Part shown: piece after piece, positions 56,701 through 64,000 of the stretch
How the letters are laid out: each line of letters starts with the position of its first letter
How positions within the stretch are numbered: the stretch's first letter is position 1
Source of the DNA: Bidens hawaiensis
Taxonomy: Eukaryota; Streptophyta; Magnoliopsida; Asterales; Asteraceae
DNA length: 64,000 nucleotides
NCBI GenBank assembly: GCA_021521415.1
Contig: JAIQDT010002053.1
Span: forward strand, 310,001-374,000
Reading direction: 5' to 3'
Notes under the pieces: generated by a model
Told to the model about the DNA's origin: nothing
What the model saw: only the letters and a program-made list of their open reading frames with translations
Databases searched by the model: none
Made by a program: the position numbers and the translations under genes

Positions 56701-59523
56701 CAGTGGAGGTCTTGATACAGACGGTAACGAGCTTCCGCGTCTAGTTTATGTTTCACGTGAGAAACGTCCCGGTTTCCAACATCACAAGAAAGCCGGTGCA
56801 ATGAATGCTTTGGTTTGTTCACATTTACCTTCTTTAATATTTTTAGGTTAGTTTTTCGTTTTTTGTGAAAATTGTTGTTTAGTTTGTGAAGGCTTGTGAT
56901 TGACAGATAAGAGTTTCAGCTGTGTTGACAAATGGTGCATATCTTTTGAATGTCGATTGTGATCACTACTTCAACAACAGCAAAGCTCTTAAAGAAGCCA
57001 TGTGTTTCATGATGGACCCTGCTTATGGAAAAAAGACTTGCTATGTTCAATTCCCACAAAGATTTGATGGCATTGATTTACACGATCGATATGCTAACCG
57101 CAACATTGTCTTCTTTGATGTATGTTTTCTTCTTACTCCGTTAATATTAAATATAAGCTTTAACTTACATGCATAATGATCTTGAAATCTTGTTTTGTAG
57201 ATAAACTTGAAAGGGCTGGACGGCATTCAAGGGCCGGTTTATGTGGGGACAGGTTGTTGTTTCAACCGACAAGCGCTTTATGGATACGATCCGGTGTTGA
57301 CGGAGGTTGATTTGGAACCAAACATTATTGTTAAGTCTTGTTGTGGTTCACGTAAGAAAGGAAGAAACAGTAACAAGAAGTATATAGATAGTAAACAGAG
57401 AGAAATGAAAAGAACTGAATCGACCGTTCCCATTTTCAGTATGGAAGACATGGATGAGGGTGTCGAAGGTTCTCTCTCTTGTCTTTTTTCCAGTATATGT
57501 TTTTGTACAATTATGATTACAAAGACAATATTAATATGATCTTAAGAGTAAATTACATTTTTTTGTCAAAAACAGCACTTTGGGGTCAAATCTATCAAAA
57601 GTAACATGTTTGATATTTGTAGTTCTTTTCTAAGATCTTTAGGGTCTAACACTAACTTCTGTTAAATTTATGTAAAATAACTGTCAACTATGTTACCTCT
57701 TAAATTTATTTTTAATTATAAAATGTTCCAGGATTTTCTATTCGTTTTTGGCTGGTTTACAAAATCGGTTGGGTATATCAATTTTTAGTACAGCTTCTTA
57801 GATATCATTTTGTGATGTTTTTGTTTTTGCAGGATATGATGAGGAAAAATCGTTACTCATGTCTCAAAAGAGCTTAGAAAAGCGATTCGGTCAATCTTCA
57901 GTCTTCATTTCTGCTACGTTTATGGAGATGGGTGGTATTCCACCCACCACAAATCCTGCTACCCTTTTGAAAGAGGCCATCCATGTTATTAGCTGCGGGT
58001 ACGAGGACAAAACCGAATGGGGTAAAGAGGTAATTTTATCTTTTCACACTCTTTACCAAAATGACCATTTTGCCCTTCTTTTGTCGAAATGATGACACGT
58101 GTTCCGTTTGCTGGCATTCAGATCGGATGGATTTACGGGTCGGTGACAGAAGATATTTTGACAGGATTTAAGATGCATGCAAGAGGATGGATCTCGATCT
58201 ACTGCATGCCCCCACGGCCGGCATTCAAAGGGTCTGCTCCGATCAATCTTTCCGATCGTTTGAACCAGGTTCTTCGGTGGGCTTTAGGTTCAATCGAGAT
58301 CTTACTCAGCAGGCATTGCCCCATTTGGTATGGGTATAATGGTAAGTTGAAACTCCTGGAGCGGCTCGCGTACATTAATACCATCGTGTATCCTCTCACC
58401 TCAATCCCGCTACTTGCTTATTGTGTGCTTCCGGCTGTGTGCCTTCTCACTGGAAAATTCATCATTCCTGAGGTATGTTTCCTTGTTGGATCGTTTATAT
58501 TAAACCCTAAATTTTGATATATAAATAGTAAGAACCTAAATTTTAATATATAACACTAGTAAGAACATATATACAAGTATTAAAGAAAAATCAAAAAATA
58601 AAATATATAGTATATTGAATCATGTTATTGATTATCTAGTTTATACATTTTGTATTGTGTGTATGTTAAATATTATCTTTATTGCCGTTTCTATATTATA
58701 TGTATTAAAAGAATTAACAAGCTGACTTGAGCTCGACTCTTCAGCTTGTTAAAATAAATGAGGCAAGTTAAGCTGAGCCAGGTCGTTTAAGTTTGTGCTC
58801 AAGGCTGAACCCAACCTGGCTTGGCTCTTTTACTGGACTTTATCAAGAATAGAATTCAGAGTTTCAGACCCATATTTGACTTGAGGTCAAAACATGTTAA
58901 AATTGATGCTAATTCCAAATATGTAATTGTTACAGATTAGCAACTATGCCAGCATATGGTTTATTCTTCTTTTCATCTCCATTGCCGCCACCGGAATTTT
59001 AGAGCTCCGGTGGAGCGGTGTAAGCATCGAGGACTGGTGGAGAAACGAACAGTTTTGGGTGATCGGTGGCACCTCTGCCCATCTGTTTGCTGTGTTTCAA
59101 GGTCTCCTCAAAGTCCTTGCAGGAATCGACACGAATTTCACTGTCACATCAAAAGCAAGCGATGAAGACGGTGATTTTGCAGAACTTTACATCTTCAAAT
59201 GGACCGCTCTCCTCATCCCTCCGACCACTGTCCTCATCGTCAACTTGGTTGGAATCGTCTCCGGTGTCTCGTCGGCCATCAACAGCGGGTACCAGTCGTG
59301 GGGCCCACTGTTCGGGAAGCTGTTTTTCGCATTATGGGTGATTGTCCATTTATACCCTTTCCTCAAAGGTCTGTTGGGTCGTCAAAACCGCACGCCCACG
59401 ATTGTTATCGTGTGGTCGATTCTACTGGCTTCGATTTTTTCGCTGCTGTGGGTCAGAATCGATCCGTTTACGACCGATGATAAGCTTGATGCGATACGAG
59501 GGCAATGCGGGATTGACTGCTAG
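53734..59523 (+). CDS. CESA1: cellulose synthase A catalytic subunit, CESA1-like, 14 exons
   Basis: Plasma-membrane glycosyltransferase that polymerises UDP-glucose into beta-1,4-glucan within the rosette complex; CESA1-type subunits serve primary walls. Exons: 53734-53814, 54247-54445, 54532-54683, 55227-55344, 55436-55631, 55706-55972, 56060-56405, 56485-56622, 56687-56812, 56907-57119, 57201-57468, 57833-58029, 58122-58472, 58936-59523; all introns GT-AG; 3240 nt, 1079 aa, no internal stop. RING-type zinc finger C40-C85 (CQICGD ... CPQC). Two N-terminal membrane spans lie about 270-320 and six after about 850. Catalytic DDG 391-393, DCD 558-560, TED 776-778 and QVLRW 816-820 are present. 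The start [20 protein letters not shown] and the tail GQCGIDC fit the CESA1 clade. Length and exon number match the family, so it looks intact. Confidence 0.97.
54446..54463 (+). repeat. GTTCG pentanucleotide repeat at the intron 2 donor
   Basis: The exon 2 donor reads AAAG/GTTCGGTTCGGTTCGGTTA, giving GT dinucleotides at 5-base steps. Phase requires use of the first GT, or the fourth, which would add five residues in frame. Confidence 0.7.
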
Positions 59524-59769
59524 CTGCTGATGTTTGTATATATATACATAAGAACTGATGAAAAAACATCACTTTGTGTTGTATTTTACTTCATTTTTTC
59601 GAGTGATTTGGTAGTCAAAGCAGCTGTCGGTACTACTATATGTGAAGGAGTTGTTTATGGTTTCACTGTATCCGTATTATATTTATACACTTATGTATTC
59701 AGTCTGTAATGGCCAGACATCATCAGAAGAGCCTACGAATTATGGTGGGTAAACTTGATTTTAAATAAA
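59524..59769 (+). terminator. 3' untranslated region and poly(A) signal of CESA1
   Basis: AT-rich sequence after the TAG stop (59521-59523), with an AATAAA at 59764-59769. Exact cleavage site unknown. No other gene signal in this stretch. Confidence 0.5.
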
Positions 59770-59850
59770 ATTCATATCAAAGCATATAGATAAATAAACA
59801 TGTGGCAACTGCTTATAATTTCACATGATAAAAGACTAAGCAAGCCTATG

Positions 59851-60746
59851 TGTTGCGGCAGTCAACTAAAAAACCCATAAGCACTACAGTTCTAAAAAAT
59901 AAAACCTATAAATGATTAGATAGTATACAAAAAGACCCAAATAACCTTAAGTACCACCCGCGAATCACAGAGGAGCTCCTCATATGTCACCCGCGGGATA
60001 TACGGATCACCCGCATATCACGGTGGAGGAAGAACGTCCTCATACTACGCGCGGAAGCATCCTGGCACCCTCAGAAGTCATCCGCAGGACAGGACATCTG
60101 TCCGCTAAAACAACCGGAAGGAAATGTCAGCGGGACAGTTGTCACCAATTAACTATCCTCTAGAAGAACGTCCACGATTGTTACTTGAAGAATACGTGAC
60201 CTACCAGCCAATGAGCAAATGACACCTGGCCAGGTCATAACCGTGCACATGGCCAGGGGTAATTTGTCCTATCATTGGGCGACGCGTGTCCAGGTTGTTA
60301 TAACCATGCACATGAGACGTATAGCTCAACATATCACAAGAGGACACGCTCCAGGCAGTTATCAAAGATATTCTAGAAGAGGACAGCCGACCCAATCATC
60401 TTCCTACATCCTTCGGCTATAAATACCTTGTCAACCGGCATGAGGTAGTCATATTCATTCACTCACAATCATTCTGACTCACATATACTCTGACTATACT
60501 TAGTCTGCTTACTTCAGTACTTTCTCCTTTACGAACGTTACTGATTCTCACGCCGGAGGGTGGTTACAGGAAGACCCCCCCCCCTCTTGTCCTTCCTGTA
60601 ACGAGACTCACGGTGTCTGTTTTGCAGGTTCCGGTCACTGGACTTTGGGAAGTTGTACTCATACCGTGTTAGTAGTTATCATATTTTACCCTTTGGACTC
60701 ATTGGATCCAGGACCCATACCAGGGGATTGGATCCGTGTTTCTTCA
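59851..60746 (+). repeat. 5' LTR of element I
   Basis: The end is certain (CTTCA before the primer site TGGCGCC). The start TGTTGCGGCAG at 59851 is a best guess. A good TATA box, CGGCTATAAATACC, lies at about 60413-60426, so transcription should begin near 60450. A hairpin follows in the probable R/U5 region (60563-60602). Confidence 0.65.
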
Positions 60747-60747
60747 T

Positions 60748-60765
60748 TGGCGCCATCCGTTTTGG
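60748..60765 (+). promoter_or_regulatory. primer binding site candidate, element I
   Basis: TGGCGCCATCCGTTTTGG, right after the LTR end. TGGCGCC starts are usual in plant Tat-type elements; I cannot assign the tRNA firmly. Confidence 0.65.
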
Positions 60766-60813
60766 TGTTAGAACAGCACAAATTTTTGTTGGTTTTTTCG
60801 GTTCATTTAAAGT

Positions 60814-62750
60814 ATGAGTAAACTTCCTGAAGGGCCGACGGGAACTCCTGCACAAACTTCACGTGTTACTAACGCTGAAATACCTGCAGGCTTTGACTCG
60901 AGTGTTTTTGCACGTGTGACAGCTCCGGGTTCACGAATCACCGAGACAACACCAGGTGGTCGTACCCTTGAACGTGTCACCGCACCTACTGGGCCAAGTC
61001 CTACCGATTTAGGGCATGTGACGGCCCCAGAAGGATCTAATCTGGGTGACCTTGGTCGAATCATAAGGGAGACTCGCCAAACTCGTTCAGTATTAGATCT
61101 GGAAGATGATTCCGGCGATTCTGATATGGCGAGATCTCACCGTCATAATTCCAGACCCGGCGGACAATTGTCCCCGGATGAATGGCTTCAAGCTCAACAA
61201 GAGAGCTTGAGAGCGGAATACGAGCGTAGGGTGCGAAATGCACATCTTCACGCTCGTGCTCTGACTTACGAAGAATCTCCTCGGAGATCCCTTTCTCCTC
61301 CTCCAACGGTGAGGGGAAGTCAGATCCGCTACAGTCAGCAAACCAAACAAGAATTTGTTGAACCACGAAGGTTACGCCCTCGTCCTCGCATGGACATGCG
61401 GATGCCTTCTCACTTCGATGAATATGATAGTTATGATTCAACTTATCACCCGGGAGACTACAGTTTCTACACGGGTGATAGCAGGATGAGTTCGAGGGCA
61501 AGAAGTAGTCGTCCGCGTGATTTCGTCTGCCATACCGTGTATCACAGCGATGCTGATTAAGATTTCACCAAGCCATACCGTCCGGTAGCCTTTGCCGAGA
61601 AGTCAAAATTTATAGCTAGTATTGCGACAACACCCTTCCCTGTTAATGTTAAGATACCTACAACGGTGGGTAGACACAATAGCATGACTGATCCAAGCGA
61701 TCATCTGCAGAACTTCGTGGCGGTAGGTGGTGTGAGAGGATGGACGCTACCTATTGGTGTCATATGTTTGCATTGACACTAACAGGGGCATCGAGGGAAT
61801 GGTTCGAAAAACTCCCTGATGGTCATATCTCTAGTTGGGATGATCTAGTGAAGAAGTTCTCACAATAGTTCAGCCAACAAAAGAAGCACACGCGTGACCA
61901 ATCAGAGATTCTGGATGTTATCCGCCGGGATAATGAATCCATTGAAGATTTTATCGCCAGGTTCAATGACGAAAGTTTGAACATTGGTGGGATAAGCAAA
62001 GATATGCTTCGCGGTGCCTTTTGCAAGAATGTCAAGTGTGACGAGTTGATCCGCACACTTACTGGTAAAGATGGAATGCCGAAGGAATGGGACGATCTTA
62101 TGACCGCGGCGAAGTTATTTGCCAATACCAAAAAAACATTGGGGAACAACAGTTCAAGACAAAAGTTCAAAGTCGAGTTCCAAACCCCGCGACCCAATAA
62201 ACAGGCAAAGGGACCAATCTGGTCAAGACTTTAGCCGAATACGAAGGCATCAGAGCCGTTTAATGCAGGTCCCTCATCGGCAATAAGAACAAAACAGGAC
62301 CCTCAAATCGAGGTCCTCACAGATGGACTCCTCTTTCAAAAACTCCCACTGAAATTCTGACCACAGAAAACGTGAACTTCCGGAAGCCACAAACACTCAC
62401 AAGGAGGTCGTTCCTTGATACCAAGAAACATTGTTCGTTTCATAATGACATCGGTCATAACACGAACGAATGTAATGCTTTAAAGAGCGAAATTGAGTTG
62501 GCTGTGAAGTCCGAGAAACTTGGACACCTGGTGAAAGATGGAAAGCCCGGGACTGGTAAAGCTCCCATACAGGACAACCAGGGCCCATCCAAAAAGCAAG
62601 TCAAGGACTTAAACGTCCATATGATCCAAGGCGGACATAAGGTGGGAGGAAAGAGGAGAGAGTCTGATGAAGAGGAATGGAAAAACGAACCAGTGATTTT
62701 TCCACGAATCAAGGGAGGTCCCAATAACAAAAACCCCCCAAATTATCACT
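60814..62750 (+). pseudogene. gag of element I
   Basis: ATG at 60814 (MSKLPEGPTGTPAQTSRVTN). The 60814-61560 frame is Ser/Thr/Pro- then Arg-rich, and ends in a TAA after which the same frame continues (DFTKPYRPVAFAEKSKF). A frameshift near 61765 leads to the capsid-like core: TGASREWFEKLPDG, RRDNESIEDFIARFN, GAFCKNVKCDELIRTLTGKD. The knuckle HCSFHNDIGHNTNEC lies near 62425-62470. Two or more stops (61558, 61867) disable it. Confidence 0.8.
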
Positions 62751-63140
62751 GCCGTTTTCGGTCATTATCATTCTCAGTATGTTTTTTTCGACACTGGTAG
62801 TACATCGGACATCATGTACGAAAAGTGCTTTGAAAAACTGGATGATGAGGATAAAGAAAGGTTAAAACCCATCCATGCTCCAGTATCAGGATTTGGAGGG
62901 GAGATAATGCATCCACGAGGGTGATTTCTTTCCCGGTCACCCTGAGCGATGAAGTTCGCTCAAGGACCGAGGAGGTCGAATTTTTAGTTCTTCCAGCAAC
63001 GTCAAAACATGACATCATCCTCGACAAGAAGCCATTGGTGACTTTAATGCTCATCCGTCCACAGCTCACGGCGCGGTAGGGGTTCCAACCAGCTCTGGCG
63101 TAGCAATAATTCATGTCAATCGACATTGCTTCGCTACATA
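62751..63140 (+). pseudogene. protease of element I
   Basis: Aspartic protease with an intact catalytic FFDTGSTSDIMYEKCFEKL around 62788-62840, then VSGFGGE. Later LPATSKHDIILDKKPLVTL lies at about 62990-63050, in a different frame. Separated from gag by a frameshift near 62750. Confidence 0.75.
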
Positions 63141-64000
63141 AAGCTCAAAACCTAGCAAGATTCCAAAACAAACTCTGATGACCGAACCGGAGAAATGGGT
63201 TTTGAACAAGAAGTTTCCTGATCAAACTGTAACAATTGGACCTACTATCTCTAAGATAGTAAAGACTTTCTTGAAACAGTTGCTATCAAAAAACATCGAC
63301 CCGCAGACATGACTGGTGTCCTGTGGAGCATTGCGGAGCACAAATTGAGGGTAAACCCTATGTTTACACCGATTGTTTAAAAACAACGTAATATGGTCCG
63401 GAACAAACAAAGGCAATGAATGAGCAAGTTCAAGACCTCTTACAGGCTGGAATCATCCGACCAATTCAATATCAGACCTGGGTCGCCAATCCGGTTATTG
63501 TTCCCAAAAGCAATGGAACATGGCGGATGTGTATAGATTTCAAAGATCTAAACAAGGCGTGTCCCAAGGACTGTTATTCATTGCCTGAAATAGACCTCAA
63601 GGTCGATGTTGTGGCACCGTTCAAATTCAAATGCTTCCTGGATGCCTACAAAGGCTACCATCAGATCCGCATGGCTGCGGGTGATGAAGATAAAACAACA
63701 TTTCGTACCGATCAAGGCACCTTTTGTTACAAGATGATGCCTTTCGGACTGAAGAATGCGGGAGCCACATATCAACGGTTAATGGACGTAGCATTTAAAG
63801 GTCAAATTGGTCGCAATTTGGAGGTTTATATGGACGATCTCGTGATTAAAAGTATTGAGGAAGATCAGATGTTGAGGGATATCGAAGAGACATTCGAAAC
63901 CTTGAAAAGTATCAACATGAACCTAAACCCAGCTAAATGTTCGTTCGAGATGGAGGAAGGAAAATTCCTCGGAGTAATTGTCACGGATGCGGGTTTCAAA
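63141..64000 (+). pseudogene. reverse transcriptase of element I, incomplete at window edge
   Basis: From about 63390 one frame stays open to the last base. Blocks: MNEQVQDLLQAGIIRPIQYQ (63415), NPVIVPKSNGTWRMCIDF, LNKACPKDCYSLPEIDLKVD, KTTFRTDQGTFCYKMMPFGL, catalytic VYMDDLVIKS near 63823-63852, and LNPAKCSFEMEEGKFLGVIV. All RT catalytic residues seen are normal. Upstream (63141-63390) contains stops, so the polyprotein as a whole is broken. Confidence 0.85.

Larger units (their letters stand above)
59851..64000 (+). mobile_element. Ty3/gypsy element I (Tat lineage), right part outside window
   Basis: Plus strand: LTR ending 60746, primer-like site, gag in several frames, knuckle, protease and RT, which remains open at the right edge. 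The gag core, the CxxH-type knuckle and the RT style group it with F, but nucleotide sequence is clearly different. The LTR is more GC-rich than its surroundings. Stops in gag show that this copy is not intact, although RT looks undamaged so far. Confidence 0.85.

Noticed and set aside
58030..58121. Open frame running from exon 12 through intron 12 of CESA1
   Set aside because: Canonical GT and AG sites at 58030 and 58121 restore the conserved EWGKEIGWIYGS junction; the readthrough frame ends in a stop.
59066..59480. Alternative-frame ORFs over the last CESA1 exon
   Set aside because: They are shadows of the 588-bp terminal exon with no independent support.
61061..61501. 146-codon minus-strand open frame
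   Set aside because: Antisense to the Arg/Ser-rich gag part of element I.

Overview
The window is nuclear DNA from a flowering plant, most likely a eudicot and probably of the daisy family. That placement rests on the CESA1-type cellulose synthase with eudicot intron layout and on the style of the LTR retrotransposons, not on a database search. It holds one clearly functional host gene, a 14-exon CESA1-like cellulose synthase at 53734-59523 (+, 1079 aa, every splice phase closing). Almost everything else is transposable-element DNA in different stages of decay, often nested.

Layout. 1-7521: left-truncated Ty3/gypsy element A (minus strand), inserted in a copia fragment B whose LTR is 7719-8510. 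8619-10820: solo gypsy LTR (C). 11408-11928: fold-back MITE. 12879-25168: structurally complete Tekay/Del-like gypsy element D with about 3-kb LTRs, PBS, PPT and a perfect 5-bp target duplication (CATCA), but with broken genes. 25174-27497: copia gag remnant plus LTR (X). 27498-35456: copia element E (minus), whose 5' LTR carries a Harbinger-type DNA element (33144-34874). 35457-36660: decayed open frame of an unrecognised LTR-element family (Q). 36679-42388: Tat-type gypsy element F. 42389-44750: 3' part of element G (minus), with an ORF homologous to Q. 44767-48959: a repeat array broken by an LTR fragment and by a long-armed Mutator-like fold-back element. 48960-53490: decayed gypsy element H. 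53734-59523: CESA1. 59851-64000: Tat-type gypsy element I, running off the right edge in its reverse transcriptase.

How it fits together. CESA1 is squeezed between two retrotransposons: recognisable retroelement sequence ends about 240 bp before its start codon, and the next LTR begins soon after its poly(A) signal. The TE blocks can be ordered by insertion: D into X, X into E, E into Q, Harbinger into the E LTR, G into F, A into B.

Most noteworthy observations: (1) the LTRs of four gypsy families (A, C, D, H) share, in the same order, a strong splice-donor motif and a 3' splice-acceptor-like motif that would define an intron of about 0.5-0.8 kb inside the LTR; (2) arrays of short hairpins with an ATTCGTTA/TAACGAAT core occur in two unrelated LTRs; (3) an unrecognised ORF family (Q and G) lies directly upstream of a polypurine tract in an LTR element; (4) an accessory ORF with a C-terminal membrane segment lies between PBS and gag in D; (5) GGATCC is strongly over-represented in element F. 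None of these is proven to be a new system; each is stated with a test.
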